Shown here piece by piece: positions 47,600 through 59,939 of a stretch of DNA of 64,000 bases. The translations under genes and the position numbers were made by a program. Source of the DNA: Aralia elata (Eukaryota > Streptophyta > Magnoliopsida > Apiales > Araliaceae); NCBI GenBank assembly GCA_034770075.1, contig CM068388.1:65396889-65460888 (forward strand), written 5' to 3'. The stretch's first letter is position 1, and every line of letters begins with the position of its first letter. The notes beneath the pieces are model-generated. The model did not search any database. It was not told where the DNA came from and saw only the letters and a program-made list of their open reading frames with translations.

Positions 47600-48840
47600 A
47601 AGACTAGCATAAACGAGGGGGACACATGAATTTTGCCTTTTTAAATACACTATTTTAAGTTTTCACATTTTAGAACTTACACTAGCAACATTAAACTTTC
47701 ATATCTCTAAATTTTTATAAGTACAATTTCTTACTGTCATATATATCATTTCTTATTAGAGTAAGTCACTTGACTCAAAATGAATGAATATTTATGTCTT
47801 TAAGGGTATATATTGTTTGGCTCATGAACTAATCACATGCGTGACTATAATTTTTTGTACTTTCAAAGATATGTATGAGAGAAATTATCCAAAATACTCT
47901 CATTCTGATCAAGTATTACACACCGGTTGTTGAAAATTTTCATTTTTAAAGAAATTTAAATATGTTAATTAAGGTTCACGTTTTATAATTAAAATATCGG
48001 GGTTTAACTTAGAAAATGCGACAAACTTAAAGTTTTAATGTGTATTTAAGTCGATATCATTGAGATAGGTACCCTTATGATTAAACAAAAAGAAATTTTT
48101 TTTTTGGCTACACAAAAAGAGTCTCATTCATAATATATGCAAATATTTAATGATGAATTTTTGTTTCATATTGACAATTAAATATAAATAGCTGTTATAG
48201 TTTAATAGTGATGACATAATGAAATTAGGATGACAACTTTGAAAATATAGTGTCATTTTATATTATTATAAAAAAAATGAGGAGTCTTTTTTGTGTTAAA
48301 AAAATAATTGACAAATAAAACTTTTTATTTTTTGTGAATAAGAGGGATTCAACAAATATATATTGCAATAAAAAGACATAAAAGTCACTACAAATCATTC
48401 TTTAAGGGTTCATTAATTTTTTGAAGTTACCAAATTTTTTATTTTTTTAAGAGTGATTCCTTTACTTTAATACCTCTATACTAACAAAGAATTAAAAATT
48501 TTCAACGGTGGGCAAGTGCCTCCTTACCCTATTTATGCATCCACCATTGACAATTTGCTATTTATATTTTTCCTGATGAGACTTTTCATTATAAGTCTGA
48601 AAGTTTACTTAAATAACTCACATTAGCCGTTCCACATTAAACTTAATTAATTAGAGTTTATATATCAAACTTAATTCGACTAATTAATTAGTCTGGTTTT
48701 AATATATATACAAGTAATATTATCTTTATATTATCCAAAAAAATAATATTATATTTTTCCACTTGAGATATTTATTAATTGAAAACTTAATATTACTTAT
48801 ACAACTAACCACGGGCTAATCTAGAACTTAAAAATCTTTT
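47600..48840. other. AT-rich region without a recognisable gene
   Basis: Only short chance frames seen. It includes upstream sequence of the RIP-like gene. Confidence 0.45.
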
Positions 48841-49924
48841 GCTTAAGCTTTTGCTAGCTTCTTTTAGCCAGGTCGGACTTCGTGCTCACGTGTACGACCT
48901 TTACATAATGCTATAGAAATTTTAACTTCTAATAATCAGAGTAAAGTGCGAAAAAGTGATAATATTATAAAATATCATTTGTTCATTGTTACAACATTCC
49001 GAGGTTACTTGTTCTTATTATACATAAGTCCTAAAAGACTTAAAAACAAATCTCCATTTATCTATCCGAGACTTGCAGTATTAGCAACCAGGCAGTTCCC
49101 AGGAAAGAGGGGGCTTTCCGTTAAAACGGCGCGCAATTAAATGACCTAACCCCTTTCCTCGTCAGAACTTTCTAGACATTGCCAATAATGTTAATCTAGC
49201 ATAGTTAAAATGACTTTTACATCTTCAACTTTCTTTGTACCGCCAGAATCGTCTGGTAATTCTTCCTTAGCTGTAATTATTTTAAGATAATTGCAAGAAT
49301 GAGCATAAGAATGCCCAACAAGTCTAACAGATATATATATGAGAAGAGAATCACCTTTTCAAGATATATATACAGAATAAGCTGATACAAGATTTCAATG
49401 ATTATCAATATAGTGAACTGAGTGGTTCCCCACCCACAAACTAATGAATTAGTTCCCCGTCTCATCACCACTGCTACAATTGTATCAACAGTGTATATCG
49501 CTTCTACGATACCTCTACACTGCGACAAATGTTACCTCAATGAGTTAGATTGGTTTCCTAACACATCTTAAACTCCTGCCCATACAAGAGAGTTGTTCAA
49601 CTCAGATACTAACATGGTTTTCAATTGAAATTCAAAAATCACTATCACGTTGCGCATAACAGATAACAAGCATGTTAATGCACGGTGCAAAAGAAACAAT
49701 ACTTGCATAACAATAAACTTCATAAATAAGACACATTATTGCACGGAGTGCATTTCAACAAATAAGTAGACTTGCCTGAATATGGATAATATGTTAACGC
49801 TAATGTTTCATTCCTCGCTCAATCTCTTGAAGTGTAAGCTCTAGAAGTTTTATCCTCCAAGTTTTTCCTTTCCTTGGATTATGCTAGGCTAATTAAGCAT
49901 TTTAACGATTAAATCTTTTAAATT

Positions 49925-50345
49925 TTATTCCGGGTATTATAACCGCTTATAAATAAGACTCCTTCTAATATACATGAAATAATTTCAGCATTATAACTGC
50001 ATATAAAATGAATATTCATCAACTATATTTAAAATAAATTGAGCATTATAACTGTTTATAAAATGAATATTCGGCTATTATATTTGAAATAATTTCAGCA
50101 TTATAATTGCTTATAAAATGAATATTCTTACTAAATACTTGAAGAAAATCGGACATAGTAACTGCTTATAAAAGTATATTTTCTAATATATAAGAGAAAT
50201 AAATCGGACATTATAACTGCTTGTAAATAGGACTTTTGTACTATATACTTAAAATAATTTGGGCATTATAACTGCTTGTAAATAGGACTTTTGTACTATA
50301 TACTTAAAATAATTTGGGTATTATAACTGCTTATAAAAGTATATT
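49925..50345 (+). repeat. Tandem repeat, unit about 60 bp
   Basis: About seven diverged copies of a unit containing GCATTATAACTGCTTATAAA and ATATTTAAAATAA. The two copies near 50,215-50,335 are nearly identical. It lies inside the Gypsy-type LTR. Confidence 0.8.
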
Positions 50346-50654
50346 TTTACTAAATATATAAAGAAGAATGAAAATAATAACCACCAGAGTAATACCTCTT
50401 GTAGTTGCTAGCTTTACTTCCAATCGCGCAGCGCTTCGATGCTTAGAAAGTAATTTTTATCCATAATATCTCTCAGAATATAAATATAGAGTATTTTTGC
50501 TCTTGAACTGCTCTTGAAAAATAGTAAGGAATGAATGAACTGAGCTTGGTGTTTATAGAAAAACCAAGTTTCACTAATTGCACGTTAGGGGCTCGGCTTA
50601 TTACACTTTGGTACCTACGTTAATTACACTTTAGTACCTAGCAAAGTCTTAGAA

Positions 50655-51000
50655 TATTCTTCTAAGCTCCTCAATGAAAATATCTTCCAAGCTCGACAAT
50701 GCAGCTTGCAATTGAACCTATCTTCTAAGCTCCTCAATGAAAATATCTTCCAAGCTCGACAATACAGCTTGCAATCTAAGCTTCTCAATGAAAATATCTT
50801 CTAAGCTCGACAATGCAGCTTGCAATTGAACCTATCTTCTAAGCTCCTCAATGAAAATATCTTCCAAGCTCGACAATGCAACTTGCAATCTAAGCTCCTC
50901 AATGAAAATATCTTTCAAGCTCGACAATGCAGCTTGCAATTGAACCTATCTTCTAAGCTCCTCAATGAAAATATCTTACAAGCTCGACAATGCAGCTTGT
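50655..51000 (+). repeat. Tandem repeat built on CTCCTCAATGAAAATATCTT
   Basis: Six copies of a unit of about 49-64 bp, each with CAATGAAAATATCTT and AGCTCGACAATGCA. Long and short versions alternate, differing by the insert ATTGAACCTATCTT. The 62-codon frame through it is a by-product of the repeat. Confidence 0.88.
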
Positions 51001-51369
51001 TACCGTAAGCACGACAAAACACTATATCAGTTTAAGCACGACAAAGCACCTTACTAAAAATAATTTGCCGGGATACTTCTTGGTGAAATCGTGGAAAGCA
51101 CGACAAATCATTTTGTCAATGTAAACACGACTAAGCAGCTTCGAAAAAAATTTTATTTGACCTAATTCATCGTTTACATAATATAATCACAAAACACCTG
51201 CTTCGAAATATCATTTGGATCTTTATTAAGCACATAAATTAGAATCTCATTAGGTCTTAAGGTTTTAAACTTCTCGATACCTAGTTTTAGGTCACTAAAT
51301 TAACCTCTAACCATATACGATCCTATTTATAAGCCTCATAAATATTCATGATATTACATTCACCCCTAC

Positions 51370-51462
51370 TTCAAAGAATTTCGTCCTCGAAATTAACTTT
51401 ACAGGTAATTTTAGTCATTCAATATCATATTTATAAGTTCTATAAATATTCAGGATATTACA
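51370..51462 (-). mobile_element. Collapsed Gypsy interior and second LTR stub
   Basis: On the minus strand a stub of about 58 bp starts TGTAATATCCTGAATATT at 51,462. It is followed by TTTCGAGGACGAAATTC and a purine tract, then by the full LTR at 51,369. Nearly all of one LTR and the whole coding interior are gone. This looks like an internal deletion derivative. Confidence 0.65.
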
Positions 51463-51802
51463 TCAGTCTCATCATCTACATGAGCCTTTGAAGATGTCTC
51501 AGAAGCTTTGAGAGCTACACATTTATCTTTTCTTCTGGGCTCTGAGGTTGTTTTTGCTCTCTAATTCAGCTCAAGCTCATAGGTTAAAAGATTACCATAG
51601 AGCTTCTGCACTATCATTTCATGCAGATTCATTGACTCTTTAATAGTATTGGTCTTAGTATCCTACTTGCTTGGAAAAGCTCTCATGAATTTGATGTTGA
51701 GGTCCTTATTAGGATAAACTTTCTCAAATGCTTTGAGTGAATTGAGCAAGATGTTGAACCTCTTATAAGTTGTAGTTATATCTTCACGAGGAACATGGGA
51801 TC
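51463..51802 (-). pseudogene. Copia gag fragment
   Basis: The minus strand reads FNILLNSLKAFEKVYPNKDL, then NIKFMRAFPSK, a stop, TIKESMNLHEMIVQKLYGNL and LLTYELELN, a UBN2-type Copia gag. It is cut on the left by the Gypsy remnant and on the right by a CACTA end, and holds internal stops. Confidence 0.7.
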
Positions 51803-52600
51803 CACTACAAAAAAATGGACATTTGGCAACGATTTTTGGGGCAACGACTTATAAAGTCGTTGCCAAAAATGCATGTTTAGCAACGAAATTTGTCGTTCGT
51901 TGCAGTTTGTGAAAGGCTTTCATTTTGCGCAACGAAATTCACGAGTCGTTGCCAAATTTCGTTGCCAAATCGTTGGCGGGAAAGAAAAAAAACCCGCCTA
52001 TTCGTTACCAATGTGATTTCTTCTCATCGTGGGCAACGAAAAAAAAATTGTTGCTATATTTTGTTGCCTAATATGTGGTCACATTCATTGGCAACAAATT
52101 TTTTTTGTTGTGTATATTGTACAATTTTTTTGCAACGACTAGTTTATTGTTGCCCAAAATTAATATAAACCCAATACGCACGTTTCGGCCTCTTTTTTCC
52201 CCCCAAAACGCATCATTTTGCATTTTAAAATTTTTATTTATTTAGACGCAATTTTATACAGTCAAATGTTTCACTCCTTTTGTCTCAAAATAAATGCCTA
52301 GTTTTAATTGTTTTGGTTTTGAGTTATAATTTTTGAAATTAAAATTGAGCACATATAGATATATTTTTTAATTTACAAAAATTAAAGTTTTGTAGTAAAT
52401 TGAATGTAGTTTATAATGATTAACTCTTGTGGACAACGAAAGATTTTTGGTTGCCTTATTTCGTAGCCTAATATGGACCACATTCATTGTCAACAATTTT
52501 TGTTTTGTTGCGTATGTTGTACAATGTTTTGCAACGACTATTAAAATGTTGCCCTAAATTTAGATAACCCCAAGAAGCACGTTTCGCTATTTTTTTCCTC
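51803..52600 (+). mobile_element. CACTA transposon end
   Basis: It begins CACTACAAAAAAATGG at 51,803, followed by subterminal palindromic units such as GGCAACGACTTATAAAGTCG and further GGCAACGA/TCGTTGCC copies to about 52,130, with weaker ones at 52,430-52,550. The other terminus is not clear; ATTTGTAATAGTG near 52,703 is a poor candidate. No transposase is seen. Confidence 0.65.
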
Positions 52601-52969
52601 CAAAACTCATCGTTTAGTATTTTTAAATTATTATTTATTTTATTTCTCTTTGAATGAGACTAATTTGTTGTTGACCCACAAAGCACGTAAATTTGTAATA
52701 GTGAATATTTGTTTTCTTTTATTTTTTTATTTATACTTTATTATTATTATTTTTTGCTACGTAATTATTTGATCATCATGTAGTTTGTGCTTCCTTGATG
52801 ATCATCATGATTCATGTTTTTACTAGCTGAAGACAGCTATAGACTACTCAGATTCCTTCAGCCAGAAAGTAATCTATTTTAACGTTTTTGACATCAAGTT
52901 GAAAGATCTTTATCTGTGACATCAAGTTAAAATATCTTTGCTCTGCTCTGTGACGTCAAGTTACTAATA

Positions 52970-53720
52970 TATTTTTTTTGCTAAATTTAAACTGTATTAA
53001 AAGGAGAAGAATATACAAACGTCATAGGAAACCCCAATCGACATCATAGGACAGCCCCTATGATGTCATGACTATATAAGATTACAAGGCCAGAAGCCTA
53101 AACAAAGATTTTACATTCTAAACTTTCACAAGGAAGAAGAACATTTTTAACATAAGCATGCCACGTGGGCCTAACTGGATAAACCAGACCAAAGCAACAA
53201 CAGCAACAAAAGACTAGGACCCAGCCCATAACGCATACAAGGATACAACAAGACTAAAGGAGACAAGACTAAAACAGACAACTAGCGGCTGGGCAACCCC
53301 GCCCCAACCGCAGCACACATGCACACGCAAACCAAACAGCCTAGCTGTATAGCACAAACTGCATAGAACCAGCAGAAGGCATCACAACAGCGGCATCAGC
53401 AACCCCAATCTGTAGCGATCCACAGCAACAAAAAGCCCCCAGAATGCAGGAGCAAGCAAACAGCACCAGACCAGCAGCAGCAGCAGGCAAAAAGCGAGCC
53501 GAAACAGCCAAGTTGCAGCAACAAAAAGGACCCACTACAGACCAAGGGCCATCAACACAGCAACAACCAAGCCACAACAGAAAACCAGCAGCAAAAAGGT
53601 ACCAACAGCACGCCAACAGCAAAAAGGCAACAAAACGGCAGCAGCATCAACCAGGCGAACAACAGGCACCGCACAACTGCAATAGCACAACGCGACAAGA
53701 CAACATTGTGTCTTTGAAAA
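52970..53720 (-). mobile_element. Probable 3' fragment of a LINE retrotransposon
   Basis: On the minus strand the sequence ends CCTTTTAATACAGTTT, then AGCAAAAAAAA near 52,973, a plant LINE-like tail. Upstream are TGACATCATAGGGGC and a GT-rich stretch with repeated TTGTTGCTG (53,170-53,690), more GC-rich than its surroundings. No reverse transcriptase remains, so the copy would be 5'-truncated. The Gln-rich frames here are composition effects. No target duplication was confirmed. Confidence 0.45.
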
Positions 53721-54895
53721 ACGTAACTTGAATTACAACACGAATAAGACAAATCACCTTTGAGTAGTCCATTTGCAAGCAACTTCCAGATTGGATACTC
53801 CAGTTGGTTACCTGCTTTTATTGGATGCAACAACAGAGATGTCTTGAAATTCTAAACAGAAGTTGCACACATTCACAGTCGTTTGAATTCATTCATAAAT
53901 TGGTTGATAGTAATAGTAGGCTTGTCACTTGATATATGTTTTTTATATAGTGAGGCTTGATTCCGTAAAAATAAAATAATGGTGGGAAAGTTGAGGAAAT
54001 AAATGTGGAGAGATTTTTGGAGTTGATTAATAAGTTTTACATTTGAAATTGTGCAAAACATACGGATTTCAGACAACAAATGGGTCAAGTTCATTCTCTA
54101 GGTAATTAACCATTATGCTCAAACACAGTTGGCAATTTGACAGCAGATCTGGAACAATCCCTTATATACAGAGTTCACATACAGGACGCCCAGAACAAAC
54201 CAGATTGATCCTACTCACCATGTAAGGATTAAATAAATTACATCAGGCCTATCATGATATATAGAGAAATTCCATACGCTTCCCTCTATATCGAGATATT
54301 AGTCTCCCTTGCTTTCAATTTTCACCAACGTATTTCCCCTATCTGCGATTGGGCCGATAGTAGTTGACTATTATACCCTCAATCAAGTCAAAATGAATCT
54401 TTTAGCAGTCAACTTTTCTTTAGAAACTTAATAAAAAAGAAAACTAAATATATGATTTCTGGTTGCATGAACAAGATAGACTGTAACAACTATGTATCTC
54501 TCTGGTTCTATATTTTGGAACAAATTGATAAAAAGATAAGTAGGCAGATGTTTAGACGTATTTGTTGAGGTACCTACTATTGATGAAGTTCATTTCTGTT
54601 GTCCAATTTAAATTATGAATCTGGCCAATGACTAGGTACAGTTTCCGAAATATAATTATTTCCAATAATTCATCAAAGGAGTACTTTTTCAAGTCACGGA
54701 TTTGCAGAGAATATCAGGAGTCTATGTGGTGTAAAACAACAAAGAAATCTAAGAATGAATTGCATGAAACTTTGAACAGACATTGCCACCAACTCAAGTT
54801 ACCTGCAGAGACAAATACGCCCATACGAAGGAAGGAAACTCTTACTGTGTGCTCAAAGTGAGGTGAGTTCACTTGAGTACTAACTTCATTTCTTC

Positions 54896-55012
54896 AAAAT
54901 CCAAAGAATTGAACTTCCCTGGGACTACTGGGTCGCCACTGTGGCCGTACAATGCTCAACAGAACAGTAGCAAGCACATCATATCTCACTGAAATTTCCT
55001 CCTCCGTCCTCA
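54896..55012 (-). other. Exon-like fragment, family not recognised
   Basis: After a TTTCTAACAG acceptor the minus strand reads RTEEEISVRYDVLATVLLSI, then VRPQWRPSSPREVQFFGF and a stop. Composition looks protein-like and the splice signal is good, but no matching upstream exon fits in phase. It may be the last exon of a decayed gene. Confidence 0.3.
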
Positions 55013-55117
55013 CTGTTAGAAAAGTGACCTTTAAAGAAGCGATAATAACCACACCAACTCACAGAAAAATCCTTATTAAGGTGAGTCAGTTGTTACCAAA
55101 AAAAAAAAACTAGAATT

Positions 55118-55230
55118 TGTTAATCCCTCCGTCCAACTTTATGTGGCCACTTATTTTTGAACTTTTCAGCACAGATTAAATTATTTTTGTATACAAGAAG
55201 TAAGAAAAATAAATAGAGGAAGGATCAACA
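55118..55230 (+). mobile_element. Stowaway-like MITE end
   Basis: TTAATCCCTCCGTCCAACTT resembles the Stowaway terminus CTCCCTCCGTCC. No inverted partner was found nearby, so this is at most half an element. Confidence 0.3.
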
Positions 55231-56099
55231 AGCCGAATTATTTCAATCTTAGGAATTTGCATATAGATTCGAAAATGTCAATAGATGAGACTTCTTCACA
55301 TAGTTTTGTATCAAATTTAAAATTAAATTATTTTTGTATAAAACCCAAAAATGAAAAATTAAACCCTAACGGGTAAAACTACGTCATTTTGTTAAGTAAC
55401 CTTAGCCAAGCTAGGCTAAGACATTGCTTTAGATAATATATATATATATACACACACATACCAACAAGCTGAGTATCAGTTAATGGACATCCCTATGTCA
55501 TTATGTCAAGTTTCACATATTAGCCAGATATCTATGATATCTATTTAATTACAATTTTATAGAGAATGGAAGGACAAATTTTATATTTAATACAGAATAA
55601 CTTTTAGATGTAGCAAAGTGTAGTTACTCAACAATCTAAATGAATTAAGTACATATTTTTCAGGCAGTAACAACTAGATTTTAGTACTTACATTTCAGTT
55701 ATTATTTTCATTTCTAATATTTTGTACTTCAATATTTCAGATCTTAATTTTCAGTTTTATCAAACAGACCCTTAGAATCTTTTAAACAATAAAATGAAGA
55801 AGATTATCTATATATGAGCTTAATGTAAACAATGAATAAACTAATATCAGAACTCCATATTAAGGCACGAGGAGAAGGGCTGTGACTGCTGTTAGAAAAT
55901 ATTAACTTATAGTTTACAGGGTTTAGGGATAATTTAAAACCTAATGCTGAGAAATTTAAAAATATAATAATTGCAAATGTGCAACTAGCATTAATGGGTA
56001 CACCTTTAGGGGCAAGATACGTGTTACAAGATTAGCATGTCATTAGTCTGAGAAAAGATTTATCTTAAGAACAACATTTGACGACTACTGCGTACCGTT

Positions 56100-56213
56100 A
56101 AAGTAAGTTGTCCAGCAAGGATAAAAACAACAATAAGACTATTAATCTGCGCAAACAACCTTCTTCTGCCAGTAGGGCTTGTAACACTTGTGGCAATCAC
56201 GGTTACTTTCTGC
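56100..56213 (-). other. Exon-like fragment with good splice signals
   Basis: A long pyrimidine-rich tract and TTTGCAG precede the segment on the minus strand, and CG/GTACGCAG follows it. Two frames are plausible: one encodes ESNRDCHKCYKPYWQKKVVC, ending two codons later; the other stays open through to the donor. Neither joins a recognisable protein. It could be an exon of a non-coding RNA. Confidence 0.3.
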
Positions 56214-56610
56214 AAATTGAAGGGTAGCAAATCAGCAAGAAGATAATAATAGAACAGATCATTACAGTGAAAAAAAATATCTAGAAGAACATAAAAGATA
56301 TAATTTTGAAGGAGTGGAGAAAAAATATTTAGCCTGAAAAAGTATTGCAGCATGAATCTATTTTGAGTAGTGTTTTGTTAGATATTTACAGTGATTTATT
56401 CGTGGTTTTAGAAATTAGAACTTGATTATCTAGCACAAGTACATGTAACATGCCAGGATTATGTATATACAATGTAAAACTTCAACAAATGTTGCATTTA
56501 AACTCTTACAAAGACTCATTTTCACCACTGTGAATTATTAGGCCACTTTAGCTATGTAAAACTTGGTTTAGCTATTGAAAGTAAAAATGCCACTTTATCT
56601 GTTAAAAGGA

Positions 56611-56697
56611 GGTTGACATGTGAACAACTAAGCTATTTGGGACAGGTATGTGAGGTTAACATGTGAACAACTAAGCTATTTGGGACAGGTATGCGTT
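56611..56697 (+). repeat. Two-copy tandem repeat, unit about 43 bp
   Basis: ACATGTGAACAACTAAGC ... GGGACAGGTATG occurs twice in a row, nearly identical. Confidence 0.85.
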
Positions 56698-57296
56698 AAT
56701 ATGCTACTACCGCACAAGTCTATCTTCTACTGGATTTCTTCAATTTATGTTGTGTATCATTTTGAGAATCCTAGTAAGAGCAGAATCCACCAAATAAGGA
56801 ACATAACTGGTTAGAGCAGAATCCACTATATAGCTCTTCATATGCTTATAGAGCATATAAACTATCAGATAAGACAACTCATCCAGAGGCTATCCAAAGA
56901 AATCTAGTACATGCTAACTTCCATATCTCAGGACGAACATTATCTTATTAACCAACAGTTGATTATATTTTATATACATCTAAACATCAATAAAGAAAAA
57001 TAAATTCTCATATTTTAACATAGAAATCTCTTTGAGGCATTTTATCAAACATGTGATGTGCATGTTTATAAAACTTAAGTTTCATGTTAGTTTTAACATG
57101 TTAACTACATAGTCTCCAATCAATCCATCCTTATATCTTCGGAATCCTTCATGATTCCCCATATACACAACCTTCCACAACCAATTTCACAACAATAACC
57201 AACAATTACAACTATTTTATATTACAATTCTCTAGATTTATCAAGAAGGAGTATGATACCCTTTGTTTGGTATTTAAATTGTATGAGCGCTTACCT

Positions 57297-57540
57297 CAAC
57301 TTTGATTAACAATTGAATTGAATTCCTCCCTTGATACTCCTTTGCTCTCTATATTCTTCTCCAATCTCAGTTGATAACTTCAGTTCTTTAGTGAACTTGA
57401 TGATTCCCAGCAGAAATTGGGAGGATTTTTGGTGTTTTGATAGCTTAGGAGTCGAAGAGAGCTAAGGCAGAGAATAATTTTTGGAACGGAAGAGAGAAGC
57501 AGGGATGACTTATGATGATAACTTCACTAAACAGCTCCCT
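57297..57540 (-). other. Possible 5' leader exon on the minus strand
   Basis: A less AT-rich stretch with CT-rich and GA-rich blocks ends at a strong donor (GTTGAG/GTAAGCG) near 57,296. It contains no useful ATG frame. With the exon-like pieces at 56,1xx and 54,9xx it may outline one transcript, but this is inference. Confidence 0.25.
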
Positions 57541-57559
57541 CTCTTATTCATAATTAATA

Positions 57560-58118
57560 ACTTTGTGTCCTCTGATAGTCTAGTAAGATACCACCTCACA
57601 CTTGCGTAATTGACTCAGCAAAACCCACTGATCCAAATTTTGCATTAGGCAATACATACATATATGTATTATTAATAAAACACCATTTTGGTAACTTATA
57701 CAAGTATATTATGCAGAAAATCATTTCATTAATTATACAATTAATCCATAATAAATTTAACACTTTTAATGTAATGAACTAACTATATTAAAATAATTAA
57801 TATTTAATTTATTAATTATTTTAATTCACTTATTTAATATATACAATTAATTGTGTATAATTAAATTTAATTATCTCCTTCCTTTTATAAATTGTCTCAA
57901 GACAATTACTTAAAAATTATTATTAAGAATAAAATTTCTTAAAATATTAATTACATTACAATTTGAATTATTGTATATCATAAATTAAAGAATAAACTCA
58001 AATTTAATATTTGTTTTATTAGTATTCACAAGCTTGGAACTCGTGCGAGACACGAACTATCTTTCTTATATATTTTTTGTTTATCAAAATAATTTAATTG
58101 TAAGTTCGTCTTTTAGAT

Positions 58119-58162
<44 letters not shown>

Positions 58163-59150
58163 GTATACATATATATGACATTAATGTTTTTATAACTTTT
58201 CTCTTACTTTATTGTGACATTCATGTATTTATATATATCAAATTATAATTATATTCATTGAATTTGAACATATATTATTATAATTATGTAATTTGTATTT
58301 GAGAATTATAAGTTGATATTCAATTTACCTTTGAAATGACCAACCAAATTAATTTGGATAAAATCTCCTCTTGACTTGTTATATACTTGTATTGATTTAT
58401 CTAATTTTTGATTATACAATTGTAATTATTGCAACTATTTAAAATATATTACTAATTACTCTTTGAAATGGGATTAGTAATAAATTATACGATGTTTAAG
58501 TGAGAAATATGTTTTATTTATTATTAAAAAAGTTACATATTATATTACATAATTATAAATTATATATGTAAAAACAAAGATAGAATCAATAAATAGATAT
58601 AAGATCATACAATTTACTAGCCTGCGTATTTAAATCATAAAATGAGGTCGAACTATAATTTTGTTCAAAATGAGGTTTTTTTTAGTTGATGTGGTCCATT
58701 TAAAAGGAATGTTTTAGCTATTCAATTTCCACCAATATGAAAATAAAATATATTGCAATTTAATTTATATGTCAACTTTTTTATTACGAGTTACGTGTAT
58801 AACTATAATTCAAAATATTTTTAACGAGATGTTTGATATCCAGTCTCATGTATTGATATACGTCGTAATCATAATTTAGCATAAAATATTTCCTTTATAA
58901 ATACTAAAATGTTACTCATCTGTTTTACAAAAAGAATTTTATTAAATTTGTTATTCGTTAATATATGACGTCCTAAATTATAAATACAAATTTATATGTT
59001 TATCTAAATAATAAATTTGTTTTTAATTTTTTTTTTATACGTATCGAGAAATATCAACTACATTAATTAAATTAAATAAACTTAAAATATTTTGAAAATC
59101 AATTAGTCATTGAAAAGAGAGGGACACTATTAAAATATAAAAGAAAAGAA
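57560..59150. other. AT-rich region with dispersed repeat copy 2
   Basis: No gene seen. A (TA)n tract lies at about 58,123-58,170. At 58,925-59,105 lies the inverted, diverged copy of the repeat at 660-860. Confidence 0.55.
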
Positions 59151-59159
59151 AAACAAGCA

Positions 59160-59450
59160 GCGAGCAGCCTGGAGGAAAAACTACGCAAGTCTAACTACCA
59201 AAAATCTCCCCCAAATCAATCGATCCTGAGGTGGAAACGAATAGTAGCATAGCTTTATCAGAAAACTGAGAAACCCTGAAAGAGATTAGTAGCAAAGGAA
59301 ACCGAGAAACTAATCGAATAGTGGCGGAGAAACTGAGAAAAGCGATGGAAACCTAGAAGCAAGGAGAAAACAAAGAACAGCGAGAAATAGCGATCAGTAG
59401 CAAAAATCCCCCCCTAAAATCGTTAAATTCGGTGGTGTACACAATGGTAT
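59160..59450 (+). other. Possible untranslated leader
   Basis: This is a purine-rich, moderately GC stretch with many stops, ending CACAATG/GTATTC, a possible donor just after an ATG. A small segment after a CTTCCAG acceptor at about 61,211 would continue in frame for only 23 codons before TAG, so no real gene is supported. Confidence 0.25.
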
Positions 59451-59673
59451 TCTACTTTCTCTATATGTTGAAATTTTTATGTGTATATACTGAATACATG
59501 TCCTTACTTTCGTTGTAATTGGGTGTTGGTGATTTGATTTGGTGAATTTATTTTCATTTACAAGTAACCCATTCAGTAAATTGATTAATCTATAGTTATG
59601 TGTGTTTTAATTTTGACCCGTGTGCACCTCTCTTTTTGTTATGTTGATTCTGAATTTTAGAGCTGCCTGGGAT

Positions 59674-59930
59674 TTAAGGTATATGCATAATTAAGGTTAT
59701 TTTGTTTGAGAGAATCTTCAAATTAAAATGGGTTTCGTTATTAGGGTTATCTTTAACGGCGACATGGCTGGCGTGCTGGTAAGAAACGTCTTCCACTTCC
59801 AAAAGGGTGGCGTCCAGTGCTGATTGGAGCTTGGTTTTGATTCTATTTGCTCTGGATACTAACACGCTTGCTCCCACTCGAGATCCCACAATCTCTTTCT
59901 TTCTGAAAGTTTTCACCTCTTTGGGCCTTT
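59674..59930 (-). pseudogene. BolA-domain protein fragment
   Basis: The minus frame carries the BolA signature: SRANRIKTKLQSALDATLLE, then VEDVSYQHASHVAVKDN and ETHFNLKI. BolA proteins act with monothiol glutaredoxins in iron-sulfur metabolism; plant forms occur in plastids, mitochondria and cytosol. Homology stops after LKILSNK, so the C-terminal part with the conserved RHR-type segment is missing. No ATG or transit peptide precedes it in frame. No further exon was found on either side, so I call it a gene fragment or pseudogene. Confidence 0.7.
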
Positions 59931-59939
59931 GGCTGCTGG

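Larger units (their letters stand above)
48850..51369 (-). mobile_element. Gypsy-type LTR (left edge uncertain)
   Basis: The right edge is sharp: on the minus strand a purine tract AAGTAGGGGTGAA is followed by TGTAATATCATGAATATT at 51,369. The LTR runs left through two tandem arrays toward about 48,850, where GCGCGCCGTTTTAACGG and similar GC-richer sequence is typical of LTR ends. The inner edge and primer site could not be located. Confidence 0.6.
53740..56050. other. Mostly featureless region with exon-like and MITE-like traces
   Basis: Apart from the possible exon near 54,965 and a Stowaway-like end near 55,118, I see no supported feature. Plus-strand frames near 54,630 are not convincing. 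Confidence 0.35.

Noticed and set aside
50655..51000. CRISPR-like regular repeats
   Set aside because: These are plain tandem repeats in a plant LTR, without unique spacers.
50820..51008. Repetitive 62-codon protein
   Set aside because: It is a translation of the LTR tandem repeat; the repeat length is not constant in codons.
51803..52703. Complete CACTA element ending at ATTTGTAATAGTG
   Set aside because: The right end matches the TIR poorly and the 3-bp flanks do not agree, so only the left end is claimed.
53341..53731. Gln- and Ala-rich frames on the plus strand and Cys- and Leu-rich frames on the minus strand
   Set aside because: Both come from one biased CAACAG/CTGTTG stretch, probably LINE sequence.
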